From Aliiroseovarius sp. (lineage in GTDB: Bacteria; Pseudomonadota; Alphaproteobacteria; Rhodobacterales; Rhodobacteraceae), in assembly GCF_030148435.1 (NCBI RefSeq), contig NZ_JASBTN010000050.1, positions 31,560-95,559 on the forward strand: a DNA stretch of 64,000 bases, given 5' to 3'. The translations under genes were made by a program, and so were the position numbers. The notes below the pieces were generated by a model, which saw nothing but the letters and a program-made list of their open reading frames with translations, did no database searches and was not told the origin of the DNA. Positions 52,960-62,900 of the stretch are shown here, piece after piece (position 1 is the stretch's first letter; each line of letters opens with the position of its first letter).

Positions 52960-53618
52960 CCACGCGCGATGGTGATCCGGGGGCAGATGCGGAACGCAAG
53001 ATGCAGTTTCTCTTTGCGCTGCGCTCGCACGGGGTCACAGACCCGCGTGTCCTGAGCGCAATGGAAGAGGTCGACCGCGCGCCCTTCATCAGGGGTCTCT
53101 TCGCCGAACGCGCCTACGAGGACATGCCGCTGCCGATCGCCTGCGGGCAGACGATCAGCCAGCCCTCGGTCGTGGGGATCATGACCCAGGCACTGAAAAT
53201 TCAGCCGCGCGACAAGGTGCTGGAGGTCGGCACCGGCTCGGGCTACCAGGCCGCGATCCTCGCGAAACTTGCGCGCCGGGTCTACACGGTGGACCGTCAC
53301 CGCCGCCTGGTGCATGAGGCACGCGAACATTTCGAGGCCCTGGACCTGCACAATATCACCGCGATGACCTCGGACGGCACGCGCGGGTTGCCGGAACAGG
53401 CGCCTTTCGACAAGATCATGGTCACTGCGGCGGCCGAAGACCCGCCCGGCCCCCTCTTGGCCCAGTTGGCCATTGGCGGTATCATGGTGGTGCCGGTGGG
53501 TCAGTCGGACGCGGTGCAGAGCCTCATCAAGGTCACGCGCCGCGACACGGGATACGACTACGAAGAACTGCTGCCGGTGCGGTTCGTGCCCCTTCTGGAA
53601 GGGTTGGGGCAGGAGTAA
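52956..53618 (+). CDS. pcm: Protein-L-isoaspartate O-methyltransferase
   Basis: Repairs isoaspartyl residues using S-adenosylmethionine, 220 residues. The SAM-binding motif [19 protein letters not shown] and the conserved [14 protein letters not shown] loop identify it. It is coupled to surE by a 4-base overlap, with nlpD-like gene 71 bases downstream. Confidence 0.96.
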   Translation: MTTRDGDPGADAERKMQFLFALRSHGVTDPRVLSAMEEVDRAPFIRGLFAERAYEDMPLPIACGQTISQPSVVGIMTQALKIQPRDKVLEVGTGSGYQAAILAKLARRVYTVDRHRRLVHEAREHFEALDLHNITAMTSDGTRGLPEQAPFDKIMVTAAAEDPPGPLLAQLAIGGIMVVPVGQSDAVQSLIKVTRRDTGYDYEELLPVRFVPLLEGLGQE

Positions 53619-53689
53619 CCGGCAATATTACGAAGTACGAGAGCCCCGCAAAACACCATAACAAGGGGCGAGATCATGAGGACCGAGCA

Positions 53690-54829
53690 ATGGCAACCCT
53701 GCCGAAACCTTCCCTGAAAACCGTTCTGATGGGCGGCAGCCTGATACTGCTGACCGCCTGCGAAACGAATTTCGACATGGACCTGCGCCGGTTTGGCGGC
53801 GGGTTCGACACGTCAAGCGCGGCGCGGGCCGCCACCCCGCCGCGGCCCGAACCCGATGGGCGCGGGATTATCTCATACCCGAATTACCAGGTCGCGGTGG
53901 CGCGCCGTGGCGACACGGTATCGACCCTGGCCAGCCGCATCGGCCTGCCCGCCGCGGAACTGGCCCGGTTCAACGGGCTGCCTGGCGATGCCCCGCTGCG
54001 CGATGGCGAGCTGGTCGCCTTGCCCCGCCGCGTGGCCGAACCGTCAAGCGGCGTCATTCGCCCGGCGGACGAGATCGACATCACCACCCTGGCGGGCGAC
54101 GCAATCGACCGTGCCGGCACCGACGGCACGGCGCGGCGCAACGACGGTCCGACCGGCGAGGAGCCGTTACGTCATCAGGTTGCCCGTGGCGAGACCGCCT
54201 ATTCCATTGCCAGGCTCAACGGTGTTTCGGTCCGCGCCCTGGCAGACTGGAACGGCCTGGATGCGGCGCTGACCGTGCGCGAAGGCCAGTACCTGCTGAT
54301 CCCGCCGGTCTCCGAGGCCCCCAGGCGCGAGGCCCGTGTGACCGAGCCCGGCGAAGGCAGCCCGACACCGACGCCTCCCTCGGCCGCGGCGCCGCTGCCG
54401 GATGAAAGCCCGGCCGCCGCCGCCGACACCTCCGCGCCGGACAGCCCGGAGCTGGGCGAGAGCCGGACCAGCGCCTCTGCCGCGCGGATGGCCATGCCGG
54501 TGGACGGGCGCATCACCCGCCCGTTCGAAAAGGGTCGCACGGACGGGATAGACATCGCCGCCAGCGCTGGCAGCTCCGTGCGCGCGGCCGCCAATGGCAC
54601 CGTGGCCGCGATCACCCGCGACACGGATCAGGTGCCGATCCTGGTCGTGCGCCATCCGAACAACGTGCTGACGGTCTATGCCAATATCGACGGTATCGCG
54701 GTCGAAAAGGGAGACCGGGTCAAGCGCGGCGACAAGCTGGCCGAAGTGCGCGCGGGGTCGCCCGCCTTCCTGCATTTCCAGGTGCGCGAAGGCACGACGT
54801 CGGTCGACCCGTTGCCCTATCTGAACTGA
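53690..54829 (+). CDS. nlpD: NlpD-like lipoprotein: two LysM domains and a degenerate LytM domain
   Basis: A 379-residue envelope protein. Signal peptide with lipobox LLTAC (C24), two LysM domains for peptidoglycan binding (about 66-110 and 158-205), a proline-rich linker, and a C-terminal LytM/M23 domain. The zinc ligands of active M23 enzymes are lost: HxxxD is TDGID, YxHL is YANI and HxH is FLH. It therefore resembles NlpD/EnvC activators of amidases rather than an endopeptidase. GAGG 8 bases before the ATG is the ribosome binding site. A hairpin in the repeat downstream can end the transcript. Confidence 0.9.
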   Translation: MATLPKPSLKTVLMGGSLILLTACETNFDMDLRRFGGGFDTSSAARAATPPRPEPDGRGIISYPNYQVAVARRGDTVSTLASRIGLPAAELARFNGLPGDAPLRDGELVALPRRVAEPSSGVIRPADEIDITTLAGDAIDRAGTDGTARRNDGPTGEEPLRHQVARGETAYSIARLNGVSVRALADWNGLDAALTVREGQYLLIPPVSEAPRREARVTEPGEGSPTPTPPSAAAPLPDESPAAAADTSAPDSPELGESRTSASAARMAMPVDGRITRPFEKGRTDGIDIAASAGSSVRAAANGTVAAITRDTDQVPILVVRHPNNVLTVYANIDGIAVEKGDRVKRGDKLAEVRAGSPAFLHFQVREGTTSVDPLPYLN

Positions 54830-54840
54830 CGGAGCGTTTG

Positions 54841-54900
54841 GGGGGTGCGATTGGGGGTTTCACCCCCAAACCCCAGGATATTTTTGGAAAGATGAAAAGA
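54841..54900. repeat. REP-like intergenic element
   Basis: Hairpin TTGGGGGT / ACCCCCAA (54851-54858 with 54862-54869) followed by a 30-mer (54871-54900) that matches the element inside nnr at 27 of 30 positions. It lies between the convergent nlpD-like and der genes. Confidence 0.72.
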
Positions 54901-54927
54901 GGCGGATCCGAATGGGGCCGCCTCCTT
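54897..54927 (-). terminator. Intrinsic terminator after der
   Basis: GAGGCGG (54899-54905) / CCGCCTC (54918-54924), followed on the minus strand by TTTTC. Its T-run overlaps the end of the repeated 30-mer. Confidence 0.75.
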
Positions 54928-54936
54928 TCATAAGCA

Positions 54937-56406
54937 TCACTTCTCGTCCGCACGGCCCTTGCCGAGGTGCTTGCGCAGGCGGCTTGGCGTGGATTTCTTG
55001 CGGTTCTTGTAGGGGTTCTTGTCGCCCTGACCGCGCATGGTCAGGCGAATGGGCGTGCCGGGCATGTCGAAATCCTCGCGCAGCCCGTTGATCAGGTAAC
55101 GCGAATAGCTGTCAGGCAGTTTGTCCGGGTGCGAACACATGACGACAAATGCGGGCGGGCGCGTCTTGACCTGGGTCATATAACGCAGCTTGATCCGGCG
55201 GCCGCCCGGTGCGGGGGGCGGATGCTGTTGCAGCATCTCGGTCAGCCAGCGGTTCAGGCGTGCCGTGCTGACGCGGCGGTTCCAGGTCTCATGCGCCCGC
55301 ATGACAGCGGCCTGCAGCCGGTCCATGCCCTTGCCCGTCTTGGCCGAGATCGTTACCAGAGGCGCGCCGCGCAGCTGTGGCAGAAGCCGGTTGAACGCCT
55401 CCTTCAGCCCCGCCAGCTTGGCCTGTTTCTCAGGCTCGACATCCCATTTGTTCACCGCGATCACCACGGCCCGCCCTTCGCGTTCAGCCAGGTCCGCGAT
55501 ACGCAGGTCCTGCTGTTCAAAGGGAATGGCCGCGTCCAGCAACACCACCACGACCTCGGCAAACTTGACCGCGCGCAGACCGTCGGCAACCGAAAGCTTC
55601 TCGACCTTTTCCTGCACCTTGGCCTTCTTGCGCATGCCCGCCGTGTCGAAGATCCGGGTTGGCACATCGCCCCAGTCGAATCGCAGAGAGATCGAATCGC
55701 GGGTGATCCCGGCCTCGGGCCCGGTCAGCAGCCGGTCTTCGCCGATCAGCTTGTTGATCAGGGTCGACTTACCGGCGTTCGGACGGCCGATCACGGCCAC
55801 CTGGAGCGGCTTTTCGGCGGTGGGCACGCGGGCTTCTTCAAGCTCGCCATCCTCGCCCTCGACAATATCAACATCGGTCTCGGGTGCGGTTTCGGCCGCG
55901 CGGGCTTCGAATTCCTCGGCGATGGGTTCCAGGGCTGTCATCAGCTCGCCCAGGCCCTCGCCATGTTCGGCGGACAGGCGGATCGGTTCCCCCAGGCCCA
56001 GCGAATAGGCATCGTAATAGCCAGCATCGCCCGCCTTGCCCTCGGATTTGTTGGCAGCCAGGATCACATGGGCATTCTTGCGGCGCAGGATGTCGGCGAA
56101 GACCTCGTCGGCCGGCAACAGGCCGGCCCGCGCGTCCATCATGAACAGGCAGGCATCAGCCATGTCCACCGCGCGTTCGGTCAGCCGGCGCATGCGTCCC
56201 TGCAGGCTTTAGTCCGTCGCCTCCTCCAGCCCGGCCGTATCGATCACGGTAAAACGCAGGTCGCCCAGCTTCGCCTCGCCTTCGCGCAGGTCGCGCGTCA
56301 CCCCCGGCTGGTCGTCGACCAGGGCCAGGCGTTTGCCCACGAGGCGGTTGAACAGGGTGGATTTGCCCACATTCGGGCGCCCCACGATGGCGAGAGTAAA
56401 GCTCAT
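54937..56406 (-). pseudogene. der: GTPase Der, interrupted by an in-frame TAA
   Basis: Der (EngA) is an essential two-GTPase protein for 50S ribosome assembly. From the ATG at 56406 the sequence runs [19 protein letters not shown] with a perfect first P-loop, then hits TAA at 56211-56209 after ...[10 protein letters not shown], residue 65. The same frame then continues without a shift as [20 protein letters not shown] and on through the second GTPase domain ([30 protein letters not shown]) to the KH domain. In other Der proteins an acidic residue sits where the stop is. The total of 489 codons is full length. Causes may be a sequencing error, a real nonsense mutation with readthrough, or restart at ATG 56193, which would lack the first P-loop. 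Confidence 0.85.
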
Positions 56407-56453
56407 GACAGGCTCCGGGTCACATCAAGCGCCCCGCATACACGGGTTTGAGG

Positions 56454-57818
56454 TCAACGCAAAGCCAGAAGTTGCCCCTTGCCGGAAAGCAGGTATGCCG
56501 TGCCGTTCACCACCGCAAGGCGCGACGCCGCACCGCCGGGGATCGCCACACGGGCCACCTCGCTGCCATCAACCGGATCGAAGCCGCGCAGGGTGCCATC
56601 CGACGAGCCGACCCAGAGCCGCCCCCCGGCCAGAACCGGGCCGTAATTGGCAAAGATCGCCTTTCGACGGCGTATGCGTTCCTTGGTGTAATAGGGCAGC
56701 GGCACACCCCAGATCCGTTCGCCGGTCTCTGCGTCCAACCGCAGAAGCTCCGCCTGATCCGACACGACGAAAACCGAGTCACCGGCCACACTGACCGCAT
56801 CGGCGGCACCTTCGCGCGCGGTCCAGATCCGCTCGCCTCCGCTCGTCATCGCGCTCAGCCGACCCGCGGAGGTGCCCGCGTAGACCACGTTATCCACGAT
56901 CACGGGACTGCCCGAGAAATCGCGCACGCCGGTATAGGCGCGCCCGGGGCGTTCGCCGCTGACCAGGCTTGTCCAGACCCGCACGCCGGACTGGCGCAAT
57001 GCGGCCATGACCTCGCCCGAGGCAAAGGGGAACAACGCCAGACGGTCGCTCAGGACCGGGCTGCCCGCGCCCAGAAAACCGGTGAGTTCCGGGGTATTCG
57101 ACAGTTGCCATTTCACCCGGCCATTGGTCGCATCCACCGCCCAGGCACGGCTGTCGCGCCCACCGACATAGACCATGCCATCGGCGACCGCCGGGGCGCC
57201 GCTCACCGGGGCTTCCAGCTTCTGTTGCCACAGCACGGCGCCGGTCTCGGGGTTCAGCGCGCTGAGTTCGCCAAACCCGGTGGTCACGGCCAGGATGCCC
57301 GAGCCGATGGCCAATCCGCCCCCCGAGGCATCGTCACGCCCTTCGATCGATGGCGCCAGGGTGGCCTGCCAGAGGATTGCGCCGGTTTCGGCGGAAGTCG
57401 CAGCCACGGTCGAGCGGCTGTCCAGGGTATAGACGCGCCCGTCCTGCACCACAGGTTCGGAGGTCATGCGGTTTCGACGGCTGTTGCCGGCGCCGATATT
57501 GGCGCTCCAGACCACCCGCGGAGAGGCCGACAGGACCGGGTGGCCGGCTGCATGTCGGGCGTTGCCGCCCATGTGGGTCCAACTGGCGAGGTTGACCGGG
57601 GTCGGCAGCTCGATCGGCAAGGCCTGATTGACCGGTTCGTCCGCTCCGGCGCCATCCTCTTCGGTTGCGGGCGCTTCGGCGGCTGCCTCGGCCACCGCCC
57701 CGGGGTTCGGGCTGCGCAGGTCCTCGCGCTTGCCTTGCAGGATCTCTTCCCTTTCGCCGCAGCCGGCCACCAGCAGTCCCAGCAGAATGATCGTCGCAAC
57801 TGTTCCGTTCAGCTTCAC
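56454..57818 (-). CDS. bamB: Outer membrane assembly lipoprotein BamB
   Basis: A 454-residue lipoprotein (lipobox LLVAGC, C20) with PQQ-like beta-propeller repeats: VYTLDSRSTVAATSAETGAI, LSALNPETGAVLWQ, VYVGGRDSRAWAVDATNGRV and more. It belongs to the BAM complex that inserts outer-membrane proteins. The proline- and acid-rich stretch before the propeller (about 35-70) is a linker. It is 47 bases before der, as in the classical yfgM-bamB-der order. Confidence 0.93.
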   Translation of the reverse strand: MKLNGTVATIILLGLLVAGCGEREEILQGKREDLRSPNPGAVAEAAAEAPATEEDGAGADEPVNQALPIELPTPVNLASWTHMGGNARHAAGHPVLSASPRVVWSANIGAGNSRRNRMTSEPVVQDGRVYTLDSRSTVAATSAETGAILWQATLAPSIEGRDDASGGGLAIGSGILAVTTGFGELSALNPETGAVLWQQKLEAPVSGAPAVADGMVYVGGRDSRAWAVDATNGRVKWQLSNTPELTGFLGAGSPVLSDRLALFPFASGEVMAALRQSGVRVWTSLVSGERPGRAYTGVRDFSGSPVIVDNVVYAGTSAGRLSAMTSGGERIWTAREGAADAVSVAGDSVFVVSDQAELLRLDAETGERIWGVPLPYYTKERIRRRKAIFANYGPVLAGGRLWVGSSDGTLRGFDPVDGSEVARVAIPGGAASRLAVVNGTAYLLSGKGQLLALR

Positions 57819-57860
57819 GGCCCGTGCCCCCCTTATAATTCTTTCTTCGCCGCCGGACCG

Positions 57861-58499
57861 TCAGGCTCCGTCCGGCGTGCCCCCGAGGGCTACAATCAAC
57901 TCACCGGCACGACGGCGCAGCGCGGTAGTACCCTGCTCATCCAGCCAAATCTGTTGCAACCTGTCCAGAGCTTCCTGCGTTTCACCCTTGTCCAGATAGG
58001 CCAGCGCCAGCTGTTCTTCGGCCAGAAGGCGATAGGGCGCGCCGGCCGTGACCAGCGGCTCCAGAACGGCGATACGCGCATCGGCATCCCCTGCCCCGGG
58101 CATCAGCACCAGTTTCAGAGTGGCCAGGTCGCGATAGATGCGCGACAGGCTGGCATCCGCAGCCACCGATTCCAACACGGGCCGGCCTGCCTCGCCTTCG
58201 GCCTCGGCCGCAGACAACAGCTTCAGAACGGCCGCCGCGTCCCCTTCGGCCGCGACACCGGCAATCGCTTCGGCGCGCGCTGCGGCGGCCTCGACCGAAA
58301 TAGCCGAAAGGACGGCGTCGCCCAGGGCCTCGGCCGCTGTCCGGGTCGTGATCTTGCGCCACTCATTGAAGGCAGCGCCCCCGACAATCGCGACCACGGC
58401 CACGACTCCGATCCAGCCATAGCGGCGCATCAGGGCATAGAGTTTGTCGCGGCGGACCTCTTCGGTCACTTCGTTGATGAAACTTTCCGGATTGCTCAC
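57861..58499 (-). CDS. YfgM-like tetratricopeptide membrane protein
   Basis: A 212-residue protein with one N-terminal membrane helix (WIGVVAVVAIVGGAAFN) and a periplasmic helical repeat region of TPR type (GAPYRLLAEEQLALAYLDKG, ETQEALDRLQQIW). It corresponds to YfgM, an ancillary SecYEG factor in E. coli, by architecture and by standing upstream of bamB. It is divergent from the RND genes. Confidence 0.85.
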   Translation of the reverse strand: MSNPESFINEVTEEVRRDKLYALMRRYGWIGVVAVVAIVGGAAFNEWRKITTRTAAEALGDAVLSAISVEAAAARAEAIAGVAAEGDAAAVLKLLSAAEAEGEAGRPVLESVAADASLSRIYRDLATLKLVLMPGAGDADARIAVLEPLVTAGAPYRLLAEEQLALAYLDKGETQEALDRLQQIWLDEQGTTALRRRAGELIVALGGTPDGA

Positions 58500-58677
58500 G
58501 CGGAGTTACTCCCAAATGGTTTGCCCTTCTCTACCCCGATTGAACGGGGGTGCCAAGGCCCGGTGCAATGCTGTCATCCCCTGTCGGCACATTCGGACGC
58601 CCGACTTGTGCTGGGCTTCACAAGGCCCTATTTCGGAGTGCAAAACACTTGTTTCCAAGTTGCGCCCGGGAGGAACC

Positions 58678-59949
58678 ATGCGCATTGTCCCCATTTTGAC
58701 CGCGCTGGCCGTGGTTACTGCCTTGTTTTTACTGGTATTCCAGCGTGACAAACTCCTGGATTTCGCTGGCGGCGATACGGCGCAGGTCGCGGCCGGAGAC
58801 CCTGAAACCGAGCCCGAAGAGACCTCCGGAACGGCTGACGTAGCGTCAACATCCAACCCTGCCACGGGCGTCTCCGTCATTGCCCTGCGATCCACCGCGC
58901 GCGAGATCGACAGCGCTGTCCTGCTGCGCGGCCGCACCGAGGCCGCGCGTCAGGTCGAACTGATGGCCGAAACCTCGGGCCTGGTTATCTCCGAACCGCT
59001 GCGCAAGGGGGCTTATGTCGAGGCAGGTCAGATCATGTGCCGTCTGGACCCGGGCACCCGCGAGGCATCGTTGGCCGAAGCCCGCGCCCGCCTGGCAGAG
59101 GCCGAAGCCTCCGCGCCGCAGAACGCCGCCCGGGTCATTGAAGCGCAGGCGCGGCTTGATGAAGCGCTGATCAACCTCAATGCCGCCGACAAGCTGTCGG
59201 CAGGCGGCTTTGCGTCGGAAACCCGTGTCGCCAGTGCCAAGGCCGCCGTCGAAGCCGCCCGCGCCGGTCTGGTGGCCGCCGAAAGCGGCGAGGCCAGCAG
59301 CGCGGCCGCGATCCAGTCCGCGCAAGCCGCCGTGGCCGCCGCCACACGCGAGATCGGGCGGCTGGAGGTCACCGCCCCCTTCGCGGGCCATCTGGAAAGC
59401 GACACCGCCGAATTGGGCAGCCTGATGCAGCCCGGCGCGCTTTGCGCCACCATCGTGCAGCTCGACCCGCTGAAGCTGGTGGGCTTCGTCTCGGAGCTGG
59501 ACGTGGACAAGGTCGAACCGGGCGTCCTGGCCGGCGCGCGCCTTGCCAATGGGCAGGAGGTCGTCGGCCGCGTCACCTTCCTGTCGCGCTCGGCCGATCC
59601 GCTGACCCGCACCTTCCGGGTTGAAGTCGAAGTACCCAACCCGGAGCTTGCCCTGCGCGACGGCCAGACCGCCGAGATCGTAATCGCCGCCGAGGGCCGC
59701 GTGGCTCACCTGATTCCGCAATCGGCCCTGACACTGAATGACGAGGGCGCCCTGGGCGTGCGCATCGTCGAAAAGTCCAAAGACGGCGGCGACATCACCG
59801 CCTTTGCCACGGTCGAGCTCCTGCGCGATACGGTGGACGGCGTCTGGGTCGGCGGCTTGCCCGACGAGGTCGGCATTATCGTGCGCGGACAGGATTTCGT
59901 ATCCGCGGGCGTGCCGCTGTCGGTGACATGGCAGGAGCCCGACGCATGA
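58678..59949 (+). CDS. RND efflux adaptor (membrane fusion protein)
   Basis: A 423-residue periplasmic adaptor. After a single membrane anchor (ILTALAVVTALFLLVFQ) and an acidic linker (58-75) come the barrel-sandwich domain (LRGRTEAARQVELMAETSGL), an alpha-helical hairpin with many alanines, then LEVTAPFAGHLESDTAELGS and the beta-barrel domain. The start at 58678 has GGGAGG directly upstream. The pump gene overlaps its stop by 4 bases. No outer-membrane channel gene is adjacent. Confidence 0.9.
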   Translation: MRIVPILTALAVVTALFLLVFQRDKLLDFAGGDTAQVAAGDPETEPEETSGTADVASTSNPATGVSVIALRSTAREIDSAVLLRGRTEAARQVELMAETSGLVISEPLRKGAYVEAGQIMCRLDPGTREASLAEARARLAEAEASAPQNAARVIEAQARLDEALINLNAADKLSAGGFASETRVASAKAAVEAARAGLVAAESGEASSAAAIQSAQAAVAAATREIGRLEVTAPFAGHLESDTAELGSLMQPGALCATIVQLDPLKLVGFVSELDVDKVEPGVLAGARLANGQEVVGRVTFLSRSADPLTRTFRVEVEVPNPELALRDGQTAEIVIAAEGRVAHLIPQSALTLNDEGALGVRIVEKSKDGGDITAFATVELLRDTVDGVWVGGLPDEVGIIVRGQDFVSAGVPLSVTWQEPDA

Positions 59950-62900
59950 GAGGGATCGTCGATTGGGCCGGCGACCGTGCCCGCATGGTCGTCGCCTTCA
60001 TCATCCTGTCCGTAACGGCCGGGATCGTGGCCTATGTCGGCCTGCCGAAAGAAGGCGAGCCGGATATCGATATCCCCGCCCTGTTCGTCAGCGTGCAGTT
60101 CCCCGGCATCTCGGCCCAGGACAGCGAGCGCCTGCTGGTGCGCACGATGGAGACCGAGCTCGCCGATCTGGACGGGCTGGACGGCATGACCGGTACGGCG
60201 GCGGAAAACTACGCCGGCGTGCTGCTGGAATTCGACTTTGGCTGGGACAAGTCCGCCGTGATCGCCGACGTGCGCGACGCGATGAACACGGCCGAGGCGA
60301 ATTTCCCCACCGGGGCCGACGGTTACACTGTGACCGAGATCAATTTCTCGGAATTCCCGATTGTCATCGTCAACCTCACCGGCCCGGTGCCCGAACGCAC
60401 GCTGGTACGGCTGGCCAATGACCTGCAGGACCGGCTGGAAAGCATCGACGCGGTGCTGAAGGCGGAGCTGGCCGGGCACCGCGACGAGATGCTCGAGGTG
60501 GTGATCGACCCCCTGAAACTCGAAGCCTATAACGTCACTGCGGGCGAGTTGATCTCGGTGGTGCAGAACAACAACCAGTTGATCGCGGCTGGAGAGGTGC
60601 GCACCGAGCAGGGGGCAAATGCGGTAAAGATCCCGGCCTCTTTCGACGATGTGACCGACATATACAACCTGCCCGTGAAAGTGAACGGCGACAGCGTCGT
60701 GACCCTTGGCGATCTCGCGCGCATTCGCCTGACCTTCGAGGACCGCACCGGCACCGCCCGTTTCAATGGCGAGAACACCGTTGCCCTGCAGGTGGTCAAG
60801 CGCAAGGGGTTCAACCTGATCGACACCGCCGCCCTGGTGCGCGAGACCGTGGCCGACGCCCGCGAGGAATGGCCTGCAGAGTTGCGGCAGGCGGTGCGTG
60901 TCGGCACCTCGAACGACCAGAGCTACATCGTCGACAGCATGGTCAAACAGCTTGAGGGCTCGGTCATCACCGCCATCGCGCTGGTGATGATCGTGGTGCT
61001 GGCAAGCCTTGGCGTGCGTTCAGCCCTGCTGGTGGGTTTCGCGATCCCGACCTCCTTCCTGCTGACCTTCGCCCTGTTCGGGGCGCTTGGCGTGACCGTT
61101 TCGAACATCGTCATGTTCGGCCTGATCCTGGCCGTGGGCATGCTGGTCGACGGCGCCATCGTGGTGGTGGAATACGCTGACAAGAAGATGAAGGAAGGCG
61201 TCGGCCCGATGCACGCCTTCACCATGGCAGCCAAGCGCATGTTCTGGCCGATCGTCAGCTCGACCGCCACGACGCTCTGCGCTTTCCTGCCGATGCTGTT
61301 CTGGCCGGGCATTCCGGGCGAATTCATGGGCTGGCTGCCCAGAACGCTGATCTTCGTGCTGTCCTCGTCGCTTCTGGTGGCGCTGATCTACCTGCCGGTG
61401 ATGGGGGGGGTCTCGGGCCGTATCAGCCGCCTTTTCCACGTCCTCGCGGAAAGCCTGCGCCCCCTGCCCTGGCTGTTGCGTGCGGCGCTGGTGCTGCCGG
61501 CGGGCTCCCTTGTCTATGTCTCGGCGCTTCAGATGCTGAACCCCGGCTACCTGTTCAGCGTGCCGCTTGAGGGCAGCCTGGCCATTCTGCCCGGCGCGCT
61601 CCTGTTCCTTGCTGGCTGTATCGCCCTGACCGTGACGCTGGACGCGGCCAGGATCGAACGCAAACCCAGGCGCATCCGTGCGGGCTACCACCGTTCGCCC
61701 TTCGGCTGGGTGATCTACATCGTCTCGGGCAACCCGGTGATGCCGCTTGTAACAATTGGCGCGGTGCTGTTCTTCGTCGTGTCGACCTTCGGCTATTACG
61801 GCGCCAACAACAAAGGGGTCGAGTTCTTCACCGACAGCGAACCCGAGCAGGCGATCATCTACGTTCTGGCGCGCGGCAACCTGAGCCTGGCCGAAAAGGA
61901 CGCGATCCTGAAACAGGCCGAAGAGGTCGCCGACGGCATGCCCGCGATCCGGTCGGTCTTTGCCTTCGCCGGCAACGGCGGGCTGAACCAGAACACCGGC
62001 GGGGCCACCGCGCCGCGCGATACGATCGGCCAGTTGCAGATCGAACTGGTGCCCTGGCGCGACCGTCCGCGTGTGACCTATGACGCGCCATTGCTGGGCG
62101 TGATCCCCTTCGAACGCACGCAGATCGATCCCGCCTACGGCGGCGACTATGTGATCGAGGAACTGAAACGCCGCCTGTCGGAAATCCCCGCCATGCGTTA
62201 CGAGGTGCTGGCGCTGGAGGGCGGTCCGGCCTCTTCGAAACCGGTGCACCTGCGTCTGAAATCCGATGACTTCGGCCCCCTGCGCGAGGCCACCCGCCTG
62301 GTCGAGGACGAGTTCCGCCGCACCTCCGGCCTGACCAGTATCGAAAACACGCTGCCCCTGCCCGGCATCGACTGGGAGCTCGACGTCGACGTCGAAATGG
62401 CCGGGCGCTACGGCACCGACGTCATGACCGTGGGCGGCATGGTGCAGCTTGTCACCACCGGGCTCCTGCTGGACACGATGCGGGTGGACAGCTCGGACGA
62501 GGAAATCGAGATCCGCGTGCGCCTGCCCGAAAAGGACCGCGTACTGTCGACGCTCGACACGCTGAAACTGCGCACGGCCGAGGGGCTGGTGCCGCTGTCG
62601 AACTTCGTCACCCGCAAACCCGTGCCGTCGCTGGCCCAGATCGACCGCACCGGCCAGACCCGTTTCCACGACGTGAAGGCGGGGGTGACAGAGGGGCTGG
62701 TCAAGCTGGTTTCCGACACCGGGGAAGAAGAGATCGTATCGGCTGAAGAGGCCGAACGCCGCATGGCCGAGGACAGCCGCCTTACCCAGGTTCCGGTGAC
62801 AGCCAACGAGCGCATCGACACGCTTGAGGCATGGCTGCAAACTGGTGTCCTCCCGGTCGGAGTGGACTACGAATGGACCGGCGATCGCGAGGAACAATCG

